Below the pieces are notes generated by a model. The model was given only the letters and a program-made list of their open reading frames with translations, was not told the DNA's origin and did not search any database. A stretch of DNA of 64,000 nucleotides from Massilistercora timonensis (GTDB taxonomy: Bacteria > Bacillota > Clostridia > Lachnospirales > Lachnospiraceae), in the NCBI RefSeq assembly GCF_900312975.1, contig NZ_LT990039.1, positions 372,001 through 436,000 on the forward strand. Direction: 5' to 3'. This document shows positions 8,643 to 17,219 of this stretch, in pieces. Position 1 is the stretch's first letter, and each line of letters opens with the position of its first letter. The position numbers and the translations under genes were made by a program.

Positions 8643-9560
8643 ATGAGACACTTAATGAGCCCACTGGATTTTTCTGTGGAAGAACTGGACCATCTGATGG
8701 ACCTGGCGGCGGACATTGAGGCGAATCCGGAGAAATACGCCCATGCCTGCGCGGGAAAGAAACTGGCCACTTTATTCTATGAGCCCAGCACAAGGACCCG
8801 GCTCAGCCACGAGGCGGCCATGCTCAACCTGGGCGGCAGCGTGCTCGGCTTCTCCACCGCTGATTCCAGTTCCGCAGCCAAAGGAGAGAGCGTAGCGGAC
8901 ACCATCCGCACCATCTCCTGCTACGCCGATATCTGCGCCATGCGCCATTTCAAGGAAGGCGCCCCCATGGTAGCCGCCCGGCACTCCCGGATCCCGGTGA
9001 TCAACGCAGGTGACGGCGGACATCAGCATCCGACCCAGACCCTGACAGACCTTCTCACCATCCGCTCCCTCAAAGGCCATCTGGACAACATGACCATCGG
9101 CCTGTGCGGAGACCTGAAGTTTGGACGTACCGTCCACTCTCTTATCAACGCCCTGGTCCGCTATCCGGGGATCCGCTTCGTGCTGATCTCGCCGGAGGAA
9201 CTGCGTCTGCCAAGCTACATCCGCTCAGATGTGCTGGATCAGAAGCAGGTGCCCTATGAAGAAGTCGTCCGCCTGGAGGACGCCCTTCCCAATCTGGACC
9301 TGCTCTACATGACCCGCGTCCAGAAGGAACGTTTCTTCAATGAGGAAGACTATGTGCGCATGAAAGACTTCTACATCCTGGACCGCAAGAAGATGGAGCT
9401 TGCCCCCAGGGATATGTTTGTGCTCCATCCCCTTCCCAGAGTCAATGAGATCTCCGTGGAGGTGGATGACGATCCAAGAGCCGCCTACTTTAAGCAGGCC
9501 CAGTACGGAGTCTATATAAGGATGGCGCTGATCCTGACACTGTTGGAGATTGAGGTATAA
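8643..9560 (+). CDS. pyrB: Aspartate carbamoyltransferase catalytic subunit
   Basis: This 305-residue enzyme condenses carbamoyl phosphate with aspartate, the first committed step of pyrimidine synthesis. The carbamoyl phosphate loop STRTR is near residue 50, followed by the catalytic H/Q region [14 protein letters not shown] near residue 125, and HPLPR near residue 260. It begins after AAAGGAGG. pyrI follows 18 bases later, so the enzyme should form the allosteric B/I holoenzyme. Confidence 0.96.
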   Translation: MRHLMSPLDFSVEELDHLMDLAADIEANPEKYAHACAGKKLATLFYEPSTRTRLSHEAAMLNLGGSVLGFSTADSSSAAKGESVADTIRTISCYADICAMRHFKEGAPMVAARHSRIPVINAGDGGHQHPTQTLTDLLTIRSLKGHLDNMTIGLCGDLKFGRTVHSLINALVRYPGIRFVLISPEELRLPSYIRSDVLDQKQVPYEEVVRLEDALPNLDLLYMTRVQKERFFNEEDYVRMKDFYILDRKKMELAPRDMFVLHPLPRVNEISVEVDDDPRAAYFKQAQYGVYIRMALILTLLEIEV

Positions 9561-9578
9561 GAAGGAGGCCAAAACATT

Positions 9579-10019
9579 ATGGTAAATAATACACTGACCG
9601 TCGGACGTATCGAGGAAGGCTTCGTCCTGGATCACATCCAGGCCGGCCGCAGCATGGATATCTACAAATATCTCCACCTGGACAAGCTGGACTGCTGCGT
9701 CGCCATCATCAAGAATGCCAGAAGCAACAAGATGGGCCGCAAAGACATTATGAAGATCGAGTGCCCCATTGATTTCATGGATCTTGACATCCTGGGCTTC
9801 ATCGATCACAACATCACCGTTAATATTATCAAAGACAGCGAGATCGTGGAGAAGAAATGTCTCCACCTTCCCAAGGAGATCACCAACGTGATCCGCTGCA
9901 AGAATCCCAGATGCATCACTTCCATTGAGCAGGGACTGGATCACATCTTCGTGCTCACAGATCCGGAGAAGGAAGTGTACCGGTGTAAGTACTGCGAAGA
10001 GAAATATCACGGGAGATAG
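9579..10019 (+). CDS. pyrI: Aspartate carbamoyltransferase regulatory subunit
   Basis: A 146-residue partner of PyrB. The N-terminal allosteric nucleotide-binding domain starts VGRIEEGFVLDHIQAG, and the C-terminal zinc domain has four cysteines in CKNPRC and CKYC that bind structural zinc. It would give CTP/ATP control of the enzyme. It is the last gene before the 433-base non-coding stretch containing a hairpin element and a large palindrome. Confidence 0.95.
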   Translation: MVNNTLTVGRIEEGFVLDHIQAGRSMDIYKYLHLDKLDCCVAIIKNARSNKMGRKDIMKIECPIDFMDLDILGFIDHNITVNIIKDSEIVEKKCLHLPKEITNVIRCKNPRCITSIEQGLDHIFVLTDPEKEVYRCKYCEEKYHGR

Positions 10020-10043
10020 ATTTGTCGTGTGCTTTGTTGAAAA

Positions 10044-10129
10044 GCGGGGACCGGCGATTGCTCCGAGGCTGACGCTTAACCTCCGCAATCATCCGGCCCC
10101 CGCCTTATCGCCAACTCACCCGGCAAACG
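10044..10129. repeat. Structured hairpin element, copy 1 (downstream of pyrI)
   Basis: Arms 10044-10061 and 10085-10103 form a long stem capped by a second GAGG/CCTC stem. A short GCC/GGC hairpin (10111-10124) follows. A second copy lies at 43891-43988: the loop (CTCCGAGGCT, CGCTTAACCTCCG) is nearly identical while the stem bases differ and still pair (GATTGC/GCAATC here, GATCGC/GCGATC there). Read on the minus strand the stem is followed by TTTT, so it may also act as a terminator behind rnpB. Confidence 0.75.
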
Positions 10130-10141
10130 CCTGAATCGTCA

Positions 10142-10435
10142 AGATGTTTCTGCGGAAGAATGTGGAACAGGGAAGCACATATAGCCTGCAGATAGAAACC
10201 AGAAAGGTTCGCGAAGAATCCTTAACATCAAAACACCTGTAATTTCATGATCAGAGCAATTCGCAAGGAAATCTGATGATTTCCCTGTTTAGGCTCTTCT
10301 CAGATTTGACTGGAAGTCAAATCTTCGCATGAAATTGCAGGTGTTTTTCTGTAACGGATTCTAACGCTTCCATATGGTTTCTATCTGCAGGCTATATGTG
10401 CTTCCCTGAACATTTTTCAGTTCACAGAAACATCG
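10142..10435. repeat. 290-bp imperfect palindrome between pyrI and rnpB
   Basis: The left arm (10142-10249) and right arm (10328-10435) are inverted copies. The core 10168-10201 pairs with 10375-10408 without a mismatch over 34 bases; 10143-10152 pairs with 10425-10434; 10230-10249 pairs with 10328-10347 with one T/G. The roughly 80-base centre has two small perfect hairpins (GGAAATC/GATTTCC and GATTTGACT/AGTCAAATC) closed by AGAGC/GCTCT. No open reading frame of note lies inside and no clear target duplication flanks it. It could be a MITE-like insertion or a structured RNA. Confidence 0.85.
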
Positions 10436-10452
10436 CGATAAACATGAAATTC

Positions 10453-10803
10453 GCGAGCAAGACGATAAGCCGGGTTATGTCGTTGGGTGATCATCTATCT
10501 AGGCCTGCCGTTACCGGCAGGCTCCAGCAGCCTACCTAAGACGTGACGGGCCGCCACATCGTCTTCTCTCGGCCTTGCTTCGGATGGGGTTTACATGTGC
10601 CCCCGCTGTTACCAGCGGGGCGGTAGTCTCTTACACTGCCCTTCCACCCTTACCTCCCCTGGGGGAGGCGGTACATTTCTGTTGCACTTTCCTTGGAGTC
10701 GCCTCCACCGGACGTTATCCGGCATCCTGCCCTGTGAAGCCCGGACTTTCCTCATCTGCGGCCTTTCGGCGCCTGCAGCTGCGATCACCTGTCTTACTCG
10801 CAG
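10453..10803 (-). ncRNA. rnpB: RNase P RNA, bacterial class A
   Basis: The minus strand contains the universally conserved RNase P blocks in order: GAGGAAAGTCCGGGCT near the 5' end, CAGGGCAG, GTGCAACAGA, GGTAAGGGTGGAA, GTAAACCCCATCCG, GAGCAAGGCC-like AAGCAAGGCCGAGAG, TAGGTAGGCTGCT, GGCCTAGATAGATGA and AACCCGGCTTAT at the 3' end. The P1 helix forms between GCGAGTAAGAC and GTCTTGCTCGC, fixing the ends within a few bases. The layout matches class A rather than the Bacillus class B type. It is the catalytic RNA that trims tRNA 5' leaders. The promoter at 10810-10838 predicts a start at the observed 5' end. Confidence 0.95.
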
Positions 10804-10809
10804 TTTCTG

Positions 10810-10838
10810 ATTGTATCACAAAAATCAGGATTTATCAA
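10810..10838 (-). promoter_or_regulatory. Sigma-A promoter for rnpB
   Basis: On the minus strand TTGATA (10833-10838), a 17-base spacer and TACAAT (10810-10815) predict initiation near 10803, exactly where the RNase P P1 helix begins. The -35 box overlaps the rnhA stop codon. Confidence 0.7.
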
Positions 10839-11311
10839 TTATCAATAGTATCTTCCGCCAGGTCTTCTCCGTCCGCCGCGCCGGTAGCCAGCGCGTCGCA
10901 CCGCTCGTTCTGGGGGTGACCGTCATGGCCTTTGACCCAGATAAACGTTACCTGATGAGGTTCCTTCGCCGCCAGAAGCCGTTTCCACAGATCAATGTTT
11001 TTCACCGGCTCGTTCTTGCCACGCTTCCAGCCTTTTCTGACCCAGTTTTCAATCCAGTGCTGGTTAAACGCATCCACCAGATATTTGGAATCAGAATAAA
11101 GATTCACCTGGCAGGGCCGGTTCAGGGCCTCCAGCCCGGCAATGGCCGCCATCAGTTCCATCCGGTTGTTGGTGGTCTTCCGGTAACCCTGGGAAAGTTC
11201 CTTTGTATGAAGATTTCCTTTGGTGTCCCGGTATTCCAGGACCGTGCCATAGCCGCCGGGGCCCTCCGGGTTCCCTCTGGCCGCTCCGTCTGTATAGATA
11301 TCTACCTGCAT
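10835..11311 (-). CDS. rnhA: Ribonuclease HI
   Basis: This 158-residue enzyme cuts the RNA strand of RNA-DNA hybrids. The DEDD catalytic residues lie in YTDGA (Asp8), NRMEL (Glu), YSDSKY (Asp) and NERCDALA (Asp). The ATG at 11311 has AAGGAGAG eight bases upstream; an in-frame ATG nine codons earlier would overlap the preceding gene and lacks a site. The gene carries the rnpB promoter in its last codons. Confidence 0.94.
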   Translation of the reverse strand: MQVDIYTDGAARGNPEGPGGYGTVLEYRDTKGNLHTKELSQGYRKTTNNRMELMAAIAGLEALNRPCQVNLYSDSKYLVDAFNQHWIENWVRKGWKRGKNEPVKNIDLWKRLLAAKEPHQVTFIWVKGHDGHPQNERCDALATGAADGEDLAEDTIDN

Positions 11312-11324
11312 TTCTTTTCTCTCC

Positions 11325-12023
11325 TTATCCAATCTCAAACTCCTGGGGGGCTTTGGTGATCCGCATCACCTTGTCCCGGTAGGAAGATGCCTCAGGGTTC
11401 TCCATAAGCCGCTCCCAGACTTCATAATGTCCCCACATGTGCATGGGGAAAACTACTTTTGTGTCGGTATGCTTCATAAAATAATCCATTCCCCAGTAAT
11501 ACTGCTCCTCCTGCCGGGGATCCAGCGGAACAAAGGCCACGTCGATGGCCTGTCCTTCCATCTTGCCGATCTCATACTGGTAATTCCGTTTCATCATCTC
11601 GTTATAGGCCCGGCTCTCTTCCTCCCAGTGCCACCAGTTCAGATCCCCCGCATGGTAGATGGTCTTCCCTTCCGCCTCCACCAGGAAGGCCACACCGGCG
11701 TCGGTGGAGCGAAGCGTCCTTACAGAAAGCCCGTCCAGGGTAAGCTCCTGCCTAGGCGCCAGGTAATATACACCCTCGCCGGGAGCGCTTTTCGCCGCGG
11801 CATTTTTCCGGATATCCTTAGACAGGATGTAGGTCACGTCCCGGTCCCCGGACCAGGCAAAGATCTTCTTCTGGAAATGATCCTGATGGGCATGACTGGA
11901 AAATACATAAAGCTTCCTGTCAGACGTTCCAGCAGGAAGCTCTCCTCTGTAATAATCAAAGATCAGCAGCTTATCCCCAAGATCCACCGCGAAACCACTG
12001 TGGTCAAGGTATGTGATCTTCAT
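11325..12023 (-). CDS. MBL-fold metal-dependent hydrolase
   Basis: A 232-residue protein with the metallo-beta-lactamase zinc motif HAHQDH (H44, H46, D48, H49) and a later YHAGDLNWW segment with a third metal ligand. The fold is UlaG/YtxK-like ([13 protein letters not shown] start), a group of small single-domain hydrolases often of unknown substrate. It is followed 13 bases later by rnhA and preceded 3 bases by the MoaB-like gene, so it is probably cotranscribed. No specific substrate can be assigned. Confidence 0.85.
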   Translation of the reverse strand: MKITYLDHSGFAVDLGDKLLIFDYYRGELPAGTSDRKLYVFSSHAHQDHFQKKIFAWSGDRDVTYILSKDIRKNAAAKSAPGEGVYYLAPRQELTLDGLSVRTLRSTDAGVAFLVEAEGKTIYHAGDLNWWHWEEESRAYNEMMKRNYQYEIGKMEGQAIDVAFVPLDPRQEEQYYWGMDYFMKHTDTKVVFPMHMWGHYEVWERLMENPEASSYRDKVMRITKAPQEFEIG

Positions 12024-12026
12024 CTT

Positions 12027-12497
12027 CTATGCTTCTCCCTTCACTACATCCACTGCATGGGCAATCTCCGGAAGCAGATAGGAAAGGCACTCTTTGGCCG
12101 CCCCTGCTTTCCCGGGAAGGTTGACGATCACCACATCTCCACGGATCCCGGCCACACCCCGGTTCAGCATAGAGCGTTTCGTCAGCTTCATCATGTGCAC
12201 CCGCATCATCTCCGGGATCCCCGGGATCAGCCGTTCTGCCACATCCATTGTAGCCTCCGGCGTAAAGTCCATGGGACCGCAGCCTGCTCCGCCTGTAGTC
12301 AGTACCAGATCTGCCAGATGGTTATCCGCCATCCGCTGCATGATAGTGGCAAGCACTTCACGGTCTGTGGGGAGAGCTTTCTGGAATACCACCTGGTATC
12401 CGGCGTCCTCTACGATCTGCCGGATGGCTGCCCCTGCCTTATCTTCCTCTTTTTCTCTGTAAACATCTGTATTTGCTGTAAGGATCGCAATTCTCAT
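12027..12497 (-). CDS. MogA/MoaB family molybdopterin-binding protein
   Basis: A 156-residue single-domain protein of the MoaB/MogA fold with the conserved TTGGAGCGPMDFTPEA and NLPGKAGA segments, which bind the pterin and catalyse adenylylation in true MogA/MoaB. The family also occurs as stand-alone proteins in bacteria lacking other cofactor genes, and no other molybdopterin gene is present in this window. It begins after GGAGG. Confidence 0.88.
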   Translation of the reverse strand: MRIAILTANTDVYREKEEDKAGAAIRQIVEDAGYQVVFQKALPTDREVLATIMQRMADNHLADLVLTTGGAGCGPMDFTPEATMDVAERLIPGIPEMMRVHMMKLTKRSMLNRGVAGIRGDVVIVNLPGKAGAAKECLSYLLPEIAHAVDVVKGEA

Positions 12498-12573
12498 AAT
12501 GTACCTCCGTATTTTCTCCTAACGTGTCTCACATAGTAGCATTTTAACGCTTTTGGTCGAAGATTGCAAGCAC

Positions 12574-14046
12574 TCAAATAATGATGCACACCAGACCGCC
12601 GTTGCTGTCGTTGACGATCTTCTGCATAGTATCCTGCAGCTTCTCCTGGCTGGCGTCCCCGATCATGGAGATCTTATTCCTCATCCCGTCCATCACCAGT
12701 TCCTCCACAGATTTCCCGAAGATATTGGTCTCCCAGATACCGCCCTCGCTCTCCTTTTTCTCCTTAATGTAGTCCACAAGGTCCTGAGCCTGCTGCTCAT
12801 TTCCCACAATAGGCGCGATCTCTGTTTCGATATTCGCCCGGATCAGATGGATGGAAGGGGCTTCTGAATGGATCCGGACGCCGTATTTATTCCCCTGCCG
12901 GATGATCACCGGATCTTCCAGGATGATCTCTTCCCTCCGGGGGCTCACCACCCCGTAGCCTTTCATCTTCACCGCGGCAAATGCATCTTTGACCTCCTCA
13001 TACTCTGCCTTCAGTGCCGAGAGATTCTTCATAGCCTGGATCAGTTCATACTGGCCGGCAATGGGGATGCCGGTCAGTTCGCTTAAGGTCTCATAATAGA
13101 ACTGCTCTCCCACATCGATCCTGAGACGTACACATCCTGTGTCCATCCCGATATGCTCCACCCGCAGATCTTCTATGTAAGGGCTCTCCGGCGCCGGGAT
13201 TCCTGCAGCCACATCCCTGATCTCTTCCAGACGGTCCAGGACCTTTCGCGCATGCTCCACCAGATCCTGCCGGATCCTGTGATCTTCCGGCAGCATCTCC
13301 ACCCATCTGGGAATAAAGAACTGGACTTCTGAAACCGGAAATTCATAGAGCACCGCCTCCAGAATCCGGCAGATATCTTCTTCCTTCAGCTGCTGGCAGT
13401 TCACCGGCAAAGCCCGCACCCCATAGGTCTCCTCCAGTTCACGGGCCAGTCTCCCCGCCTCTTCTCCCAGAGGCCTGCGGGAATTGACAAGGACCACAAA
13501 GGGCTTGCCGATCTCCTGAAGTTCCCGGATAGTCCGCTCTTGGGCCTCTCGGTAATTCTCCTTTGAGATCTCGCCGATACTTCCGTCCGTAGTCACCACC
13601 AGACCGATGGTGGCATGCTCCCGGATCACCTTGCGGGTACCGATCTCCGCCGCTTTGGTAAAGGGGATCTCATAGTCAAACCAGGGCGTCTTCACCTGCC
13701 GTTCCTGTCCTCCTTCAATATGCCCGGACGCTCCCTCCACCATATATCCTACGCAGTCGATCAGCCGGACCCGCACGTTGGTCTCCTCTGACAGAGAGAT
13801 TTCCGCCGCCTCTTTGGGCACAAATTTTGGCTCCGTGGTCATGATCGTCCGGCCGGAGGCAGACTGAGGCAGCTCATCCCGGGTCTGGGCTTTCTCATGC
13901 TCATCTTCCATATGCGGGAGTACCAGCACATCCATGAAACGTTTGATCAGTGTGGACTTCCCGGTCCGCACCGGCCCCACCACTCCTATGTATATCTCAC
14001 CTTTTGTTCTGGCCTGTATATCCTTATAGAGTTGGAATGTGTTCAT
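12574..14046 (-). CDS. spoIVA: Stage IV sporulation protein A (spore coat morphogenetic ATPase)
   Basis: SpoIVA polymerises on the outer forespore membrane using ATP and is the base on which the coat and cortex assemble. The 490-residue protein has the family's Walker A motif GPVRTGKST (residues 24-32), the switch-like DCVGYMVEGA near residue 140, and the long C-terminal assembly domain ending NGGLVCIII. Its presence shows that the host belongs to a spore-forming lineage. The upstream terminator isolates it from gpsA, and a -10 box like sigma-E sites lies 29 bases upstream. Confidence 0.96.
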   Translation of the reverse strand: MNTFQLYKDIQARTKGEIYIGVVGPVRTGKSTLIKRFMDVLVLPHMEDEHEKAQTRDELPQSASGRTIMTTEPKFVPKEAAEISLSEETNVRVRLIDCVGYMVEGASGHIEGGQERQVKTPWFDYEIPFTKAAEIGTRKVIREHATIGLVVTTDGSIGEISKENYREAQERTIRELQEIGKPFVVLVNSRRPLGEEAGRLARELEETYGVRALPVNCQQLKEEDICRILEAVLYEFPVSEVQFFIPRWVEMLPEDHRIRQDLVEHARKVLDRLEEIRDVAAGIPAPESPYIEDLRVEHIGMDTGCVRLRIDVGEQFYYETLSELTGIPIAGQYELIQAMKNLSALKAEYEEVKDAFAAVKMKGYGVVSPRREEIILEDPVIIRQGNKYGVRIHSEAPSIHLIRANIETEIAPIVGNEQQAQDLVDYIKEKKESEGGIWETNIFGKSVEELVMDGMRNKISMIGDASQEKLQDTMQKIVNDSNGGLVCIII

Positions 14047-14074
14047 TCGAATACCCCCTTGCTGTGCTGGTAAC

Positions 14075-14106
14075 AGTGTATGTGTGGGTGATCCCTTTTA
14101 GAACCC
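14075..14106 (-). promoter_or_regulatory. Possible sigma-E promoter for spoIVA
   Basis: CATACACT (minus strand, 14075-14082) matches the B. subtilis sigma-E -10 consensus CATACAnT. The region 14 bases upstream (TTCTAAA) is only a weak match to the -35 consensus. SpoIVA is a sigma-E gene in known spore formers, which raises the likelihood. Confidence 0.4.
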
Positions 14107-14114
14107 CGGGCAGG

Positions 14115-14153
14115 AAAAAGCGGTATGGCCCTTTCCCGGCCATACCGCTTTTT
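14115..14153. terminator. Bidirectional intrinsic terminator between gpsA and spoIVA
   Basis: AAAAAGCGGTATGGCC and GGCCATACCGCTTTTT form a perfect 16-base stem with a seven-base loop, flanked by A- and T-runs on either strand. On the minus strand it ends the DUF512-der-plsY-gpsA transcript before spoIVA. Confidence 0.85.
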
Positions 14154-14165
14154 CATCCTGTCCGT

Positions 14166-15179
14166 TTATTCCTTCCATGTAAGAGAGCTGTGCTCTGTCT
14201 TGCTGTCCCGGAGCATCAGCTCATTAACCGCCTCTCTGGGATCTTTCCCCTGGAAAAGAATTTCATTTACCTTATCAATGATGGGAAGGGATACTCCGTA
14301 TTTCTCCCCCAGCTTCACCGCCGCTTTGGTTGAATATACGCCTTCCACCACCATGTTGACTTCCTTCATGGCTTCTTCCATGGACTTGCCCTGCCCCATC
14401 AGATAACCGGCCTTCCGGTTCCGGCTGTGAACGCTGGCACAGGTTACGATCAGATCCCCGATACCGGTCAGGCCGGTAAAGCTCTCAATGGATCCGCCCA
14501 TCTTAACTCCCAGCCTTGCGATCTCCGCGATCCCCCGGGTGATGAGGGCCGCCTTGGTATTGTCGCCGTATCCCATACCATCGGCGATACCAGCTGCCAG
14601 GGCGATCACGTTCTTCAGGGAGCCGCCCAGCTCCATTCCCAGGATATCCGGGCTGATATAGACACGGAACACTTCACTCATGAACATTCCCTGCAGATAC
14701 TCCGCCGTCTTCTTGCTCTTCGCGCCGATCACCACGGTGGTGGGAAGTCCCCGTCCCACTTCCTCCGCGTGACTGGGACCGGACAGCACCGCCACATCTG
14801 CCTGAGGGATCTCCTGTTCGATCTGCTGAGAAAGGGTCATCAGCGTGCTCTCCTCGATTCCCTTGGCCACATCTACAATGATCTGCCCTTCCCTGATATA
14901 AGGACACATCTTTTTCGCCGTGCTCCTGGTAAAAGGCGACGGAACCGCCATCACGATGAAGTCCCGCCCGGTAGCCGCAGCTTCCAGATCGCTGGTGAAC
15001 TCCATATCCTCCGGAATCTTCACTCCCGGAAGCTTACTCTTGTGCTCCCGCTCTTTTGAGAGCATCTCCACCTCTTCCTCGCTGATGGACCACACCGTAA
15101 CCTTATGTCCGTTCTTGTGGAGCAGGAGCGCAAGGGCGGTTCCCCAGCTTCCCGCACCCATGATCCCTACATTTGCCAT
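14166..15179 (-). CDS. gpsA: NAD(P)-dependent glycerol-3-phosphate dehydrogenase
   Basis: This 337-residue enzyme reduces dihydroxyacetone phosphate to sn-glycerol 3-phosphate for phospholipid synthesis. The Rossmann glycine motif is GAGSWGTALA (residues 8-17), and the catalytic lysine lies in GGSLKNVIALAAG near residue 190. It follows plsY, which uses its product, by 27 bases, so substrate supply and acyl transfer are encoded side by side. Length is standard. Confidence 0.96.
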   Translation of the reverse strand: MANVGIMGAGSWGTALALLLHKNGHKVTVWSISEEEVEMLSKEREHKSKLPGVKIPEDMEFTSDLEAAATGRDFIVMAVPSPFTRSTAKKMCPYIREGQIIVDVAKGIEESTLMTLSQQIEQEIPQADVAVLSGPSHAEEVGRGLPTTVVIGAKSKKTAEYLQGMFMSEVFRVYISPDILGMELGGSLKNVIALAAGIADGMGYGDNTKAALITRGIAEIARLGVKMGGSIESFTGLTGIGDLIVTCASVHSRNRKAGYLMGQGKSMEEAMKEVNMVVEGVYSTKAAVKLGEKYGVSLPIIDKVNEILFQGKDPREAVNELMLRDSKTEHSSLTWKE

Positions 15180-15206
15180 GCTGATCTCCTCCTTTATGTA
15201 TGGCTT

Positions 15207-15851
15207 CTATGATTCTTTCCCGACACTGAGCTTATTCTCCGTGCCGTTTAATAATCTCCCGATATTGGCCCGGTGCTTGAAAAATGCGGAAAGCACCAGG
15301 AAAACCGCGATCCCGTACATCTCATGGAGATACCCTGCCTCAATGCCGTATCCTCCCATCTGTCCGTACACGATCACCTCGATCATATAGACGGTGACTA
15401 CCACGAGAGACCCTACCGACACATATCTGGTAAGCGCCACTGTCCCCACAAACACCGCGATACAGATCAGGATCATCCAGATATTGGTGGTGCTGGCGAT
15501 CATGCCCGCCGTCACCGCGATCCCCTTGCCGCCTTTGAACTTCATATAGAAGGGATAGTTATGCCCCAGCACTGCTCCCAGGCCCGCGTACATGGCCAGC
15601 ATGGGAACCATCTCTGCATGGTTTCTTCCATAGATCAGATGTACGATCACCACCGCGATGATACACTTAAAGCAATCCCCCAGGAAGGTGACAAGCCCAG
15701 CCTTCCATCCCAGCGTCCGCAGAGCGTTGGTGGTGCCCACATTGCCGCTGCCTTTCTGCCGGATGTCCACATGGTGCAGCTTCCCGTAGAAATAACCGGT
15801 CTCGATCAATCCAAGGGCATACCCGATGATCACACAAATCAGACGTTCCAT
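15207..15851 (-). CDS. plsY: Acyl-phosphate:glycerol-3-phosphate acyltransferase
   Basis: A 214-residue membrane protein with about five transmembrane segments that acylates glycerol 3-phosphate from acyl phosphate. The conserved loops are present: GSGNVGTTNALR near residue 36, GHNYPFYMKFKGGKG near residue 105, and a C-terminal FKHRANIGRLLNGTE motif. It lies two bases from der. Confidence 0.95.
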   Translation of the reverse strand: MERLICVIIGYALGLIETGYFYGKLHHVDIRQKGSGNVGTTNALRTLGWKAGLVTFLGDCFKCIIAVVIVHLIYGRNHAEMVPMLAMYAGLGAVLGHNYPFYMKFKGGKGIAVTAGMIASTTNIWMILICIAVFVGTVALTRYVSVGSLVVVTVYMIEVIVYGQMGGYGIEAGYLHEMYGIAVFLVLSAFFKHRANIGRLLNGTENKLSVGKES

Positions 15852-15853
15852 CT

Positions 15854-17182
15854 CTAATTCTCCTTCCCCTTTCTCTCACGCACGAAAAACTTCAGGGAAG
15901 TTCCCCGGAAGCCAAAAGCCTCCCGGATCTTGTTCTCCAGATATCTGGTGTAGGAAAAATGCATAAGTTCCCTGTCATTTACAAAAAGCACAAAGGTAGG
16001 CGGCTTCACCGCGACCTGGGTGGCATAATAAAGTTTCAGCCGTTTTCCCTTATCTGAAGGGGGCTGCTGCATGGCCACCGCCTCCATGATGATCTCATTG
16101 AGAACGCCGGTGGCGATCCGCATGGTCTGATTCTCGATCACCATGTCGATGCGGTCGTAGATCTGCTGCAGCCGCTGCCCGGTCTGGGCAGACACATACA
16201 TGATCTCCGCATAGGGTACAAAGGAAAGGATCCGGCGGATCTCCTGCTCATACTCCCGCATAGTCCGGTCGTTTTTCTCAATGGCATCCCATTTGTTCAC
16301 CACGATCACGATCCCTTTGCCCCGCTCATGTGCGATACCGGTGATCTTGGCGTCCTGCTCGGTGACGCCCTCGGTGGCGTCGATCACCACCAGCACCACG
16401 TCCGCCCGCTCCACCGCGGTTACCGTGCGGATGATACTGTAGCGCTCCAGCTCTTCCTTGATCTTGTTCTTCCGCCTAAGGCCTGCCGTATCAATAAATA
16501 CATACTCTTTCCCGTTGTGCACGATATCTGTATCCACTGCGTCCCGGGTGGTTCCCGCCACTTCTGACACGATCACCCGCTGCTCCCCCAGAAGCTTGTT
16601 GATAATGGAAGATTTTCCCACGTTGGGCTTGCCCACAATGGCGATACGGGGACGCTCGTCTTCCCCTTCCCCTTCCTCCGCTTCCGGGAAATGGGCGATC
16701 ACCGCGTCCAGCATATCCCCAAGCCCGGTCTTGCCGGAGGCGGAGATAGGCATGGGATCTCCGATCCCCAGGTTATAGAATTCATAGACATCCGCCATAA
16801 ACTTCTGGGCGCTGTCCACCTTGTTCACCGTCAGCACCACCGGCTTGCCGGATCGGCGCAGCATATCCGCTACTTTGGAATCCGCGTCCACAAGTCCCTG
16901 GCGCACGTCTGTGATAAAAATGATCACATCCGCCGTATCAATGGCGATCTGCGCCTGCTCCCGCATCTGCGAGAGGATGATATCCTTGCTCTCCGGCTCG
17001 ATACCCCCGGTGTCGATCAGGGTAAATTCCCGGTCCAGCCAGTTCACATCTGCATAGATCCGGTCTCTGGTCACGCCCGGCGTGTCCTTGACAATGGAGA
17101 TCTTCTCTCCCGCCAGCGCGTTGAAAAGCGTGGATTTCCCTACATTGGGCCTTCCCACGATAGCTACGATCGGTTTACTCAT
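15854..17182 (-). CDS. der: Ribosome assembly GTPase Der (EngA)
   Basis: A 442-residue GTPase with two tandem G domains and a C-terminal KH-like domain, needed for 50S subunit maturation. The G1 motifs are GRPNVGKST (residues 9-17) and GKPNVGKSS (near residue 182); the G4 motifs are TVNKVD and VVNKWD. The DUF512-der-plsY-gpsA-spoIVA order is a common clostridial block. Confidence 0.96.
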   Translation of the reverse strand: MSKPIVAIVGRPNVGKSTLFNALAGEKISIVKDTPGVTRDRIYADVNWLDREFTLIDTGGIEPESKDIILSQMREQAQIAIDTADVIIFITDVRQGLVDADSKVADMLRRSGKPVVLTVNKVDSAQKFMADVYEFYNLGIGDPMPISASGKTGLGDMLDAVIAHFPEAEEGEGEDERPRIAIVGKPNVGKSSIINKLLGEQRVIVSEVAGTTRDAVDTDIVHNGKEYVFIDTAGLRRKNKIKEELERYSIIRTVTAVERADVVLVVIDATEGVTEQDAKITGIAHERGKGIVIVVNKWDAIEKNDRTMREYEQEIRRILSFVPYAEIMYVSAQTGQRLQQIYDRIDMVIENQTMRIATGVLNEIIMEAVAMQQPPSDKGKRLKLYYATQVAVKPPTFVLFVNDRELMHFSYTRYLENKIREAFGFRGTSLKFFVRERKGKEN

Positions 17183-17219
17183 CTTATCTCTCCTACTTCT
17201 CTTCTATATGAAAACATCC

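Noticed and set aside
10142-10435. Retron msr-msd or group II intron as an explanation for the palindrome
   Set aside because: No reverse transcriptase gene lies nearby and the intron domain V pattern was not seen.
10575-10919. Open frames inside the RNase P RNA region
   Set aside because: The region matches RNase P RNA block by block; the frames are chance.
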